Source: Micromonospora siamensis (GTDB lineage Bacteria > Actinomycetota > Actinomycetes > Mycobacteriales > Micromonosporaceae). From it: 64,000 bases of DNA. Where the stretch lies: positions 1,736,001 to 1,800,000 of the forward strand of contig NZ_LT607751.1 in NCBI RefSeq assembly GCF_900090305.1. The letters are read 5' to 3'. Position 1 is the first letter of the stretch. Each line of letters opens with the position of its first letter. Both the position numbers and the translations under genes were made by a program. This document shows, piece after piece, positions 52,475 through 62,024 of this stretch. The notes under the pieces were generated by a model that saw nothing but the letters and a program-made list of their open reading frames with translations, made no database searches and had not been told where the DNA came from.

Positions 52475-53673
52475 TGGAGATGGACGGCACCGCCGGGGTG
52501 AGCGGCCACCGGCACGCCGACGAGGCACTGCTCGACGATCCCGCCCGGCTGGCCGAGAGCGATCCGGGCGGCATGCTGCGGTTCACCGCCTCGGCCGGCG
52601 CCCAGGTGCGCGAGTCCGCCGCGCTGGCCGCCGAGGCGAACCTGTCGGTGCTCACCGACGACCTGCGCGCCCGCGCGGTGGTGGTCGCCGGCATCGGCAC
52701 GGCGGCGCGTACCGGTGACGTGCTGGCCACGGTCGCCGGCCCACGCTGTCCGGTGCCGGTCATCTCGCACCGCAGCGCCGGGGTGCCCGGTTGGGTGGGC
52801 GCGGCGGACGTGGTCATCGCGGTCAGCGCCTCCGGGCGCAGCCCCGAGGCGCTCGGCGCCGCCGAGGCCGCCCACCGGCGCGGCGCCCGGCTGGTCGCCG
52901 TCGGCGCACCCGACTCGCAGTTGCAGTCCGTCGCCGAGCGGGCCCGGGCACCGTTCATCCCGGTGCCCCGCCGCGCCCCGGCCCGGGCCAGCCTCTGGGC
53001 GCTCACCGTGCCGGTCCTGCTCGCCGCCCGTAGTCTCGGCCTCGTGAAGGTCAACGAGGCGGATCTGGCGGAGACCGCGGCGCGGCTCGACGCCGAGGCC
53101 GACCGGTGCCGGCCCACCGCCGAGTCGTTCGTCAACCCGGCGAAGTCGCTGGCCCTGGGGCTGGCCGGGTCGGTCCCGATCGTCTGGGGTTCGTCGCCGC
53201 TGGCCACCGTGGCGGCCCGCCGCTTCGGTGACACCCTGTCGGCCAACGCCCGCTATCCGGTGGTCACCGGCGCGCTGGGTGAGGCCGGCCGGGGCCGGGT
53301 CGGGCTGCTCGACGGTGTCTTCGGCGGGCTGTTCGAGTCGGGGCGGGACATCTTCGCCGACCCGGACGAGTCCGACGGCGACGCCACCCGGCTGCGACTG
53401 GTCATCCTGCGCGACGGCGGCCTCAACGCCGACGACGACACCGACGAGCCGCTGGCGGTGGAGGAGCGGCGCGCCGACGCCGTGCAGACCCTGGCCGAGC
53501 GGCGGGGCGTGCGCTGTGACGTGGTGACCGCCGAGGGCGGTTCCGCGCTGGAGCGGCTCGCCTCGCTGATGGCGGTGCCGGACTTCACCTCGATCTACCT
53601 CGCGCTCGCCCATGGCCTGGACCCGATGGCGGTCCCGGCGATCACCGAAATGAAGGAGCTGTCGAACCAGTGA
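52471..53673 (+). CDS. SIS-domain protein, phosphosugar isomerase-like
   Basis: A 400-aa double-SIS-domain protein. VVVAGIGTAARTGDVLATVAG is followed by the sugar-binding stretch VVIAVSASGRSPEALGAAEAA (residues near 113-133), and the second lobe has LAGSVPIVWGSSPLATVAARRFGDTLSANAR. It corresponds in place to Rv3256c of mycobacteria and to bifunctional phosphoglucose/phosphomannose isomerase-like proteins. It may interconvert phosphosugars in the GDP-mannose pathway, but the adjacent class I manA already does that, so a regulatory role is possible. Confidence 0.83.
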   Translation: MMEMDGTAGVSGHRHADEALLDDPARLAESDPGGMLRFTASAGAQVRESAALAAEANLSVLTDDLRARAVVVAGIGTAARTGDVLATVAGPRCPVPVISHRSAGVPGWVGAADVVIAVSASGRSPEALGAAEAAHRRGARLVAVGAPDSQLQSVAERARAPFIPVPRRAPARASLWALTVPVLLAARSLGLVKVNEADLAETAARLDAEADRCRPTAESFVNPAKSLALGLAGSVPIVWGSSPLATVAARRFGDTLSANARYPVVTGALGEAGRGRVGLLDGVFGGLFESGRDIFADPDESDGDATRLRLVILRDGGLNADDDTDEPLAVEERRADAVQTLAERRGVRCDVVTAEGGSALERLASLMAVPDFTSIYLALAHGLDPMAVPAITEMKELSNQ

Positions 53674-53734
53674 GCGATCGGACGAACCGACCCGGCATGC
53701 ACCGGCTGGCCATTGCCGGGACGGGGGCGGCGGC

Positions 53735-54739
53735 GTGAGCGCCAACGGCGGGACGAAGGCGATCATCGCCGCCCTGCTGGCCAACATCGGCATCGCCGTC
53801 ACCAAGTTCATCGCCTTCCTGTTGACGGGCTCCTCGTCGATGCTGGCCGAGTCGATCCACTCGGTCGCCGACTCCGGTAACCAGGGGCTGCTGCTGCTCG
53901 GTGGCAAGCGGGCCAAGCGGGAGGCCACCCCGCAGCACCCCTTCGGCTACGGCCGGGAGCGCTACATCTACGCGTTCATCGTGGCGATCGTGCTGTTCAC
54001 CCTGGGTGGCCTCTTCGCGCTCTACGAGGCGTACCACAAGTGGTCCGAGCCGCACGGCATCGACAGCTGGCAGTGGGTGCCGGTGACCGTGCTGGTGCTG
54101 GCGATCGGCATGGAGGGTTTCTCCTTCCGTACCGCCATCAAGGAGTCCAACCACACCCGCGGCAACCAGAGCTGGGTGCGGTTCATCCGCCGGGCGAAGG
54201 CGCCGGAACTGCCGGTGGTGCTGCTGGAGGACTTCGGCGCCCTGGTCGGTCTGGTCTTCGCGCTCTTCGGCGTCGGCATGACGCTGATCACCGGCAACGG
54301 CAGGTGGGACGCCGCGGGCACCGCGATGATCGGCATCCTGCTGGTGATCATCGCGATCGTGCTGGCGGTGGAGACCAAGAGCCTGCTGCTGGGTGAGGGT
54401 GCGGAGCCGAAGGACCTGGCGGCCATCGAGCGGGCCGTCACCGACGGCCCGGAGGTCGAGCGGATCATCCACATGAAGACCCTCTACCTCGGCCCCGAGG
54501 AGCTGATGGTGGCCGCGAAGATCGGCGTCCCGCGCTGCGAGAGCGCGGAGGCGCTGGCCCGCGACATCAACGCCGTGGAGGCCCGGATCCGGGAGGCCGT
54601 GCCGATCGCCCGGGTGATCTACCTGGAGCCGGACATCTACAGCGCCGCGGCGGAGCGAGCGGGCACCGGTGCCGCCGCGGACACCGCGGTACCGCAGCCG
54701 GAGTCCACCCCGGAAGCCGCCGGCCACTCCGGGAGCTGA
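53735..54739 (+). CDS. Cation diffusion facilitator family transporter
   Basis: A 334-aa membrane protein with about six helices, the metal site H42-x3-D46 in LAESIHSVADSGNQ, and the second-site helix LLEDFGALVGLVFALFGVG. A cytoplasmic C-terminal domain follows (ERIIHMKTLYLGPEELMVAAKIGVP). It probably exports Zn, Mn or Fe in exchange for protons. GTG start. It is inserted between the SIS and manA genes. The last 30 residues are a disordered Ala/Pro-rich tail. Confidence 0.9.
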   Translation: MSANGGTKAIIAALLANIGIAVTKFIAFLLTGSSSMLAESIHSVADSGNQGLLLLGGKRAKREATPQHPFGYGRERYIYAFIVAIVLFTLGGLFALYEAYHKWSEPHGIDSWQWVPVTVLVLAIGMEGFSFRTAIKESNHTRGNQSWVRFIRRAKAPELPVVLLEDFGALVGLVFALFGVGMTLITGNGRWDAAGTAMIGILLVIIAIVLAVETKSLLLGEGAEPKDLAAIERAVTDGPEVERIIHMKTLYLGPEELMVAAKIGVPRCESAEALARDINAVEARIREAVPIARVIYLEPDIYSAAAERAGTGAAADTAVPQPESTPEAAGHSGS

Positions 54740-54741
54740 CC

Positions 54742-55905
54742 GTGGAGCTGCTGTACGGACCGATCCGGGACTACGCCTGGGGTTCCCGCTCGGCGATCGC
54801 CGAGTTGCAGGGGCGCCCGGTGCCCAGCGACGGCCCGGAGGCCGAGCTGTGGCTGGGCGCCCACCCGGGCGCACCGGCCACGGTGGACCGGGAGGGCACC
54901 CGGGTCAGCCTGGTCGACCTGCTGGTCGCCGAGCCGGACCACTGGCTCGGCGAGCGGATCGTCGGCCGGTTCGGCACCCGGTTGCCCTTCCTGCTGAAGG
55001 TGCTCGCCGCGGACGCCCCGCTGAGTCTTCAGGCCCATCCGGATCCGGAGCAGGCCCGGGCGGGGCACGAGGCGGACGCGGCGCGGGCGGCCGGCGAACG
55101 CAACTACGTCGACCCGTACCACAAGCCGGAGCTGCTGGTCGCGCTCTCGCCGATGGAGGCGCTCTGCGGGTTCCGTGACCCGGCCGTCTCGGCGGAGGCG
55201 CTGGCCCGGTTCGGCGTACCCGCGTTGGCGCCGGTGGTGGCCGCGTTGCGGGACGGTACGGCGGGGTTGCGGGAGGCCGTACGCACGCTGCTGACCTGGC
55301 CCGCCGCGCGGCGGGCCGGGCTGGCCGAGGCGGTGCTGGCCGCGGAGGTCGCCGGTCCGGACGCACAGCTGGCACGCTGGCTGGCGGCGACCTACCCGGC
55401 GGACCCGGGGGTGCTGGTGGCGTTGCTGCTCAACCACGTCCGGCTGGACCCCGGTGAGGGGATCTGGATGCCCGCGGGCAACCTGCACGCCTACCTGGGC
55501 GGCACCGGCGTGGAGATCATGGCGGCCAGCGACAACGTGCTGCGCGGCGGGCTCACCCCCAAGCGGATCGACGTGGACGAGCTGTTGCGGGTGCTCCGGT
55601 TCGAGGTGCTCGACGACCCGGTGGTACGACCGCAGCCGGTGTCGCCGGGGGTGGTGACCTGGCCGGTTCCGGTGGAGGACTTCGCGTTGCACCGGGTGAC
55701 GGTGGACGCGTCCGGGCCGGGTGTGCGGTTGGCCCTGCCGGGCCCGCGGGTGGTGCTCTGCCGGACGGGGAAGCTGTCGGTGGACGACGGCGCCGGCGCG
55801 GTGACGCTGGACCCGGGCCAGGCGGCGGTCGGTACGGCGGCCGGCGGGGCCCTGGTCGTCGGCGGTGAGGGCGAGGCCTACGTCGCCAGCTGCGGCCTGC
55901 GCTGA
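54742..55905 (+). CDS. manA: Mannose-6-phosphate isomerase, class I
   Basis: The 387-aa zinc cupin enzyme interconverts fructose-6-phosphate and mannose-6-phosphate, the entry to GDP-mannose. Zinc ligands are visible as Q97 and H99 (LSLQAHPDPEQ), E130 (HKPELLVAL) and H249 (GNLHAYLGG). The signature GTGVEIMAASDNVLRGGLTPKRID is complete. GTG start is 2 bp after the CDF stop, so it is co-transcribed with the genes from manB onward. Confidence 0.94.
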   Translation: MELLYGPIRDYAWGSRSAIAELQGRPVPSDGPEAELWLGAHPGAPATVDREGTRVSLVDLLVAEPDHWLGERIVGRFGTRLPFLLKVLAADAPLSLQAHPDPEQARAGHEADAARAAGERNYVDPYHKPELLVALSPMEALCGFRDPAVSAEALARFGVPALAPVVAALRDGTAGLREAVRTLLTWPAARRAGLAEAVLAAEVAGPDAQLARWLAATYPADPGVLVALLLNHVRLDPGEGIWMPAGNLHAYLGGTGVEIMAASDNVLRGGLTPKRIDVDELLRVLRFEVLDDPVVRPQPVSPGVVTWPVPVEDFALHRVTVDASGPGVRLALPGPRVVLCRTGKLSVDDGAGAVTLDPGQAAVGTAAGGALVVGGEGEAYVASCGLR

Positions 55906-56195
55906 GCCGCTTCGCGGCGTGCGCGGCGCTCCGGCGACTCGCCCAAGTCGGAAATTCCGGAAACGCTTGACGTGGCCAATGCGGAGTGTGACTCTATGAG
56001 TACGCAGCGTTGTCGCGACGATCGTCGGGGCACGCGCGCGGGGGAACCAAACCGGGGGGATGCACGGGGCGGCCGGCCCGTGGGCGGAAAGTCCGTCCAC
56101 GCCGACCGCCCCGTGCGCTGTCCGCCCCCGCAGTCGGATCGACCCGCGCGTAAGGTAGAGGGTCGCGCACAGCTAATCGTTCGACAGGAGCTTCC
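55906..56195 (+). promoter_or_regulatory. sahH leader with nested hairpins
   Basis: This 290-bp gap upstream of sahH has TTGACG at 55967-55972 as a possible -35. Further down, perfect 11-bp arms GCACGGGGCGG (56062-56072) and CCGCCCCGTGC (56106-56116) enclose a second stem, GTGGGCGGA / TCCGTCCAC, with loop AAG. A stem within a stem this close to the start codon could control expression. The known SAH-riboswitch core was not recognised. Confidence 0.45.
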
Positions 56196-57695
<1,500 letters not shown>

Positions 57696-57704
57696 TCCAC
57701 ACCG

Positions 57705-57743
57705 AGGACCGGGTCGGCCGCCGCGCGGCCGGCCCGGTCCTTT
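57705..57743 (+). terminator. Terminator of sahH
   Basis: AGGACCGG (57705-57712) pairs with CCGGTCCT (57734-57741), with an inner GC-rich stem CGGCCGC / GCGGCCG and a short T-run after it, 10 bp beyond the sahH stop. Confidence 0.75.
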
Positions 57744-57847
57744 CGTGTACGCCGTCCACCCGCCGTGCCTGTTCACCAAGGGTGATCGCTCGACGTGGTG
57801 GCGCAGTGTGACCGCGTGGCGCGGGAGCCACCACAGCCCTCGGCGCC

Positions 57848-57968
57848 TTTGCTCTGCTGCGCCCGACGCAACACCGCGTTGAGCTGGCCTTCTACGCGAT
57901 CGAGCCTCGCCGGCCTATCAGCGATCCGTCACCCTCCGTGCCTGTTGCGCGCGTTGCAGCAGAGCAAA
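57848..57968. repeat. Element bounded by 13-bp inverted repeats
   Basis: TTTGCTCTGCTGC (57848-57860) and GCAGCAGAGCAAA (57956-57968) are perfect complements 95 bp apart, in the gene-free stretch 57744-58136. The layout resembles a small non-coding mobile or dispersed repeat. I see no credible gene in this stretch; the remainder is simple GC-rich sequence. Confidence 0.6.
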
Positions 57969-58136
57969 GGGAGGGCGGGGATGGTGGCGTGCCGGCGGGC
58001 CGGTCACCGTCGGTGGCCGGGCGGGATCGGTGCGACACCCTGGGTGGTCGCGGCGGACGCGGCGGACGGGGCGGACGGGGCGGACCGGGCGGGGCCGCTC
58101 GACCAGGAGCGACGGCCCGGGCAGCGGATCGGGTGG

Positions 58137-58283
58137 TCAGGGGCGGCGGGAAGGGCGGATCCAGGTCCAGACGCACCAGGCCAGCCAGCCCAGCGAGACG
58201 AGGGTTGCCAGGGCGCGGAGCCGCAGCGCGCTGAGCAGCAGCACCACGACCAGCACGGCCAGCCACGGCCCGAAGCCCTTCAC
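58137..58283 (-). CDS. Very small membrane protein
   Basis: A 48-aa protein with two hydrophobic segments (WLAVLVVVLLLSA, LATLVSLGWLAWCVWTWI) and a basic end. GTG overlaps the stop of the TPR gene (GTGA). The segment pattern resembles the C-terminal membrane part of the TPR protein it follows (LVGLLWLVYCVWSWVAP), suggesting an ancient duplication or a partner. Function unknown. Confidence 0.6.
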   Translation of the reverse strand: MKGFGPWLAVLVVVLLLSALRLRALATLVSLGWLAWCVWTWIRPSRRP

Positions 58284-59152
58284 GACCGCCACCTGCCGAG
58301 GACCAGTCGCCGGACCAGGGCCGGGGCGACCCAGGACCAGACGCAGTACACCAGCCACAGCAGGCCGACCAGGCCGGCGACCGGCTCCAGCCCGGCCAGG
58401 TTCAGCGCCACTACCGTCCCCACCGCGATCAGCCAGGTACGCAGCACCCCGAGCCGGTAGAGCGGGCGCAGCGGCAGCAGCAGCGGGTGGGCGTACACCC
58501 GGGACTGCCAGGCGGCGTCGGCGTAGTCGGCGTCGGTCGGGTCCTGGGCCACCGCCTGGCCGAACGAACGGTGGGCCACCCCCACCTGCCCCCGCTCGCC
58601 GGCCATCGCGCCGTGCAGGAACAGCGCGGCCGGGTGGTCGGGCCAGCGGCCGAGGAAGTCCTTGGCGATCCGCTGCGCGGTGCGGTCGTCGCCGGCGGCG
58701 TAGGCGAGCTGGAACCGGGAGACCCACACGAGCGGGTGCTCGGGTGCCAGCGTGGCGGCCCGGTCGACCAGCTGCGCCGCCTTGCCGGTCTGGCCGACCA
58801 TCGCGCAGAGGTCGGCGTACTGGCAGAGCAGCCAGACGTGCTGCGGTTCCACGGCCAGGCCGTCGAGCAGGGCCCGCTCGGCGCCGGCGTGGTCGCCCTG
58901 GTGGCGTAGCGCCAGCCCCAGCCGGCCGAACAGTTCGGCGTCCGGACCGGTCTCGGCGAGGCCCTGCCGGGCCGTGTCGGCGACGGCTGACCACCGTTGC
59001 AGGTCGGTCAGCGCGGCGGCCCGCAGCTGGAAGGCCCGCCGCTGGGTGGCCTCCGGGCCGGCGAGCCGGCCCAGCTCGGTCAGGGCCTCGTCGGCGCGGT
59101 TGAGGTCGAGCAGGGCCGCCACCCGGTCGAACTGCCGGTCGGGGGCGGTCAC
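58280..59152 (-). CDS. TPR-repeat membrane protein
   Basis: A 290-aa protein whose first 200 residues are consecutive tetratricopeptide helices (ALLDLNRADEALTELGRLAG, LFGRLGLALRHQGDHAGAERALLDGLAVEP, VWVSRFQLAYAAGDDRTAQRIAKDFL). Two C-terminal membrane helices follow (WLIAVGTVVALNLAGLEPV, GLVGLLWLVYCVWSWV). It is probably a membrane-bound scaffold. GTG 59152 is chosen, with GGAG upstream, since longer frames overlap the preceding gene. It lies in a three-gene cluster with small membrane proteins. Confidence 0.72.
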   Translation of the reverse strand: MTAPDRQFDRVAALLDLNRADEALTELGRLAGPEATQRRAFQLRAAALTDLQRWSAVADTARQGLAETGPDAELFGRLGLALRHQGDHAGAERALLDGLAVEPQHVWLLCQYADLCAMVGQTGKAAQLVDRAATLAPEHPLVWVSRFQLAYAAGDDRTAQRIAKDFLGRWPDHPAALFLHGAMAGERGQVGVAHRSFGQAVAQDPTDADYADAAWQSRVYAHPLLLPLRPLYRLGVLRTWLIAVGTVVALNLAGLEPVAGLVGLLWLVYCVWSWVAPALVRRLVLGRWRS

Positions 59153-59204
59153 CGGTCGGCTCCGGTCCGGCCGGCTCCGGTGGCGCGGTCCGCCCCGGCG
59201 CGTG

Positions 59205-59654
59205 TCATGCCCCCGCCACGGTGAGCACCAGCAGGGCCTCGGCGAAGCCGAGCACCAGGACGGCCAGCACCGCCGGACCCCAGAGCGAGCCGGCCTCGCC
59301 GCCGCGCATCTCGTACCCGCGGAAGGCGCCCTTCTGGGTGGCCGACACCGCCAGCCAGGCCAACCCACCGGCCAGGGCGCCGATCAGCCGGCCGGGACCG
59401 CGGGAGCCGTCGTCGTCGAGCACCAGGGCGGTGACCAGCACCCTGGCGGCCAGCGCGGCCAGCCCGGCGCCGAGCACCGCGGCCCGGGCCCGCCCGGGCA
59501 GGCCCAGCCGGCGGGCGTTGACCAGGGCGAGCGCCGTCACCGGGGCCGCGCCGCCGAGCAGGGCCGGATAGACCAGCGAGGACGGGCGCCACGGTTGGCG
59601 GCCGTCCGGACGGGCGGTGGGGGAGATGGTCGGTCGGAAGAGCTCGTCGGCCAC
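59205..59654 (-). CDS. Integral membrane protein, unknown function
   Basis: A 149-aa protein with four predicted helices (SLVYPALLGGAAPVTALALV, AAVLGAGLAALAARVLVTAL, LIGALAGGLAWLAVSA, AVLAVLVLGFAEALLVLTVA). GTG start; a short cytoplasmic head. It is the first gene of the leftward membrane/TPR cluster and diverges from the efe operon. No family recognised. Confidence 0.65.
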   Translation of the reverse strand: MADELFRPTISPTARPDGRQPWRPSSLVYPALLGGAAPVTALALVNARRLGLPGRARAAVLGAGLAALAARVLVTALVLDDDGSRGPGRLIGALAGGLAWLAVSATQKGAFRGYEMRGGEAGSLWGPAVLAVLVLGFAEALLVLTVAGA

Positions 59655-59813
59655 GGTCGTCCTGTCCTACGAGGGGTTGGCCGGATCCTGCCACAGCCGA
59701 GCGCGGCGCGGGGACCTCGGCGAACCGGTCGGCTGCGTCACGGACCCGGGTGACGTGACCATGAACGACTTGACGGCACGGGGGGATCGGGAGGAAGGTA
59801 TGGCTGCCCTAAG

Positions 59814-59832
59814 TTAACTGAGGCGTGCCTAA
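59814..59832. promoter_or_regulatory. Iron box (DtxR/IdeR-type operator) of the efe operon
   Basis: TTAACTGAGGCGTGCCTAA matches the 19-bp consensus TTAGGTTAGGCTAACCTAA at 13 positions, including both TTA/TAA ends and the central AGGC. It ends 17 bp upstream of the efeU start codon, a place where a bound Fe-repressor would block transcription or its start. Confidence 0.7.
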
Positions 59833-59849
59833 GTGATCACGGAGTTCCG

Positions 59850-60827
59850 ATGTTCGCCACGTACCTGATCGGCCTGCGGGAAGGGCTGGAAGCGACCCTG
59901 GTGGTCAGCATTCTCGTCGCCTTCCTGGTGAAGTCGCAACGGCGCGACCGGCTGCCGCACGTCTGGGCCGGCGTGGCCCTGGCCGTGGCGCTGTCGGTGC
60001 TCTTCGGCTGGCTGATCGAGTACACCTCGACCTCGCTGCTGGCCCGCTCCGAGGACCGCGAGCTGTTCGAGGCGGTCACCTCCGTGGCGGCCGTGGTCTT
60101 CGTCACCTGGATGATCTTCTGGATGCGCAAGGCGGCCCGGACGATCTCCGGCGAGCTGCGCGGCAAGCTCACCGAGGCCCTCGCCGTCGGCGCCCTCGCG
60201 GTCGCCGGGATGGCCTTCCTCGCGGTGATCCGGGAGGGCCTGGAGACCGCGCTGATCTTCTACTCCGCCGCGCAGAGCGCGGCCGGCGGCGCCGGCCGTG
60301 GCCCGCTGCTCGCGCTGATCGGTGGCATCGCCACGGCCGTGGTGCTCGGCTTCCTGCTCTACCGCAGCGCCCTGAAGATCAACCTGTCGAAGTTCTTCAC
60401 CTGGACCGGCGCCCTGCTGATCCTGGTCGCCGCCGGCATCCTCAAGTACGGCGTGCACGACTTCCAGGAGGCCGGCGTGCTGCCCGGCCTGAACAACCAG
60501 GCGTTCGACATCTCCGCCTGGCTCGACCCCAGCACCTGGTACGCCGCCCTGCTCGCCGGGATGTTCAACATCACCGCCGCCCCGACCGTGCTGGAGATGA
60601 TCGCCTGGGTCGCGTACGCGGTCCCGGTGCTCTTCCTCTTCCTGCGCAAGCCGGCCGGCAAGCCCGCGACCCCCGCGAAGCCGGTCGCGCAGACGCAGCC
60701 GGTCGCGCAGCCGGAACCGGTCGCGCCGACCGGGCCCGCCGTGTCCGCCGAGCGGACCGAGCCCGCCGCACGGACCTCGTCCGGCGAGGCCGGCACCACC
60801 GACACCTCCGCGCCCCAGCGCGCCTGA
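59850..60827 (+). CDS. efeU: Ferrous-iron permease (FTR1 family)
   Basis: A 325-aa membrane protein with seven helices and the two iron-handling R-E-G-L-E motifs, at residues 10-14 and 128-132. It imports iron across the plasma membrane. About 60 C-terminal residues form a Pro/Ala-rich cytoplasmic tail (repeated PVAQ). CGGAG precedes the ATG. It is first in efeUOB, behind an iron box. Confidence 0.94.
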   Translation: MFATYLIGLREGLEATLVVSILVAFLVKSQRRDRLPHVWAGVALAVALSVLFGWLIEYTSTSLLARSEDRELFEAVTSVAAVVFVTWMIFWMRKAARTISGELRGKLTEALAVGALAVAGMAFLAVIREGLETALIFYSAAQSAAGGAGRGPLLALIGGIATAVVLGFLLYRSALKINLSKFFTWTGALLILVAAGILKYGVHDFQEAGVLPGLNNQAFDISAWLDPSTWYAALLAGMFNITAAPTVLEMIAWVAYAVPVLFLFLRKPAGKPATPAKPVAQTQPVAQPEPVAPTGPAVSAERTEPAARTSSGEAGTTDTSAPQRA

Positions 60828-60855
60828 CCCGCCTTCCGCGAGGAGATCGAGAACC

Positions 60856-61995
60856 ATGCGTACCACCCGCTTCCTGGTGCTCGCCGCCACCGGCGTGCTG
60901 GCCGTCACCGGCGTGACCGCCTGCGGCTCGGACGACGACTCCTCCGCCGCCGGGGGCGGAGGCAACACGGTGACCGTCAAGGCCACCGACACCACCTGCG
61001 AGGTGGCGACGACCGACCTCACCGCCGGTCAGGCCACCTTCTCGGTGACCAACAGCGGCAGCAAGGTCAACGAGTTCTACATCTACGCGGCCGGTGACCG
61101 GGTGATGGGCGAGGTGGAGAACATCGCCCCCGGACTGACCCGTGAGCTGCGCGTCGAGTTGCCCGCCGGGGCGTACGAGACGGCCTGCAAGCCCGGGATG
61201 AGCGGCCGGGGCATCCGGGGCGCGCTCAAGGTCGGCGGCGGGTCGGCGGCGCCGAAGGCCGCCGACGCCCTGCTGACCCAGGCGACCGCCGGCTACCAGC
61301 GCTACGTCACCAGCGAGACCGCCGAGCTGCTGACGAGGACCGGCGAGTTCGTCGCCGCGGTGAAGGCCGGCGACGTGGCGAAGGCCAAGGCGCTCTACCC
61401 GGTGACCCGCACTCACTGGGAGCGGATCGAGCCGGTCGCGGAGAGCTTCGGCGACCTCGACCCGAAGATCGACGGCCGGGAGGAGGTCATCGAGGAGGGG
61501 ATGGAGTTCACCGGCTTCCACCGGATCGAGAAGGACCTCTGGACCACCGGCGACATCAGCAAGGACGGCCCGATCGCCGACCGGCTCCTGGTCGACGTCA
61601 AGGCCATCGTGGCGAAGGCCAACGCCGAGAAGCTCACCGCGCTCCAGCTCGCCAACGGCGCCAAGGCGCTCCTCGACGAGGTCGCCAGCGGCAAGATCAC
61701 CGGTGAGGAGGAGCGCTACTCGCACACCGACCTCTGGGACTTCGACGCCAACCTGGAGGGCTCCAAGGCGGCCATCGCCGCGCTCCGCCCCGCCCTGGAG
61801 CAGCGCGCGCCCGAGCTGGTGAAGCAGCTCGACACCGAGTTCGCCAACGTGGAGAAGGCGCTCGGCCAGCACCGCGCCGGTGACGGCTGGAAGCTGCACA
61901 CCGAGCTGAGCACCACCCAGCTCAAGGAGCTCTCCGACAGCATCAACGCGCTGGCCGAGCCGGTCAGCAAGGTCGCCGCCGCCGTGGCCCGCTGA
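60856..61995 (+). CDS. efeO: EfeO iron-binding lipoprotein (cupredoxin + M75)
   Basis: A 379-aa lipoprotein with lipobox V-T-A-C (C23). An N-terminal cupredoxin-like domain (TVTVKATDTTCEVATTDLTAGQATFSV ... ETACKPGM) is followed by the M75 domain with the metal motif H-R-I-E at 223-226 in GFHRIEKDLW. It binds or oxidises iron outside the membrane and hands it to EfeU. It starts 28 bp after efeU. Confidence 0.93.
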   Translation: MRTTRFLVLAATGVLAVTGVTACGSDDDSSAAGGGGNTVTVKATDTTCEVATTDLTAGQATFSVTNSGSKVNEFYIYAAGDRVMGEVENIAPGLTRELRVELPAGAYETACKPGMSGRGIRGALKVGGGSAAPKAADALLTQATAGYQRYVTSETAELLTRTGEFVAAVKAGDVAKAKALYPVTRTHWERIEPVAESFGDLDPKIDGREEVIEEGMEFTGFHRIEKDLWTTGDISKDGPIADRLLVDVKAIVAKANAEKLTALQLANGAKALLDEVASGKITGEEERYSHTDLWDFDANLEGSKAAIAALRPALEQRAPELVKQLDTEFANVEKALGQHRAGDGWKLHTELSTTQLKELSDSINALAEPVSKVAAAVAR

Positions 61996-62024
61996 CCCCC
62001 GAGCCCACCTTCGTTGGAGGTTCG

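Noticed and set aside
55906..56195. SAH riboswitch upstream of sahH
   Set aside because: The conserved core (the GAGGAGCGCUGC-like segment and the matching 3' part) was not found; only generic nested hairpins are present.
57795..58460. 221-codon open frame between sahH and the TPR gene
   Set aside because: It spans an inverted-repeat element and simple GC repeats and runs antisense into two real genes; no motif and no ribosome site.
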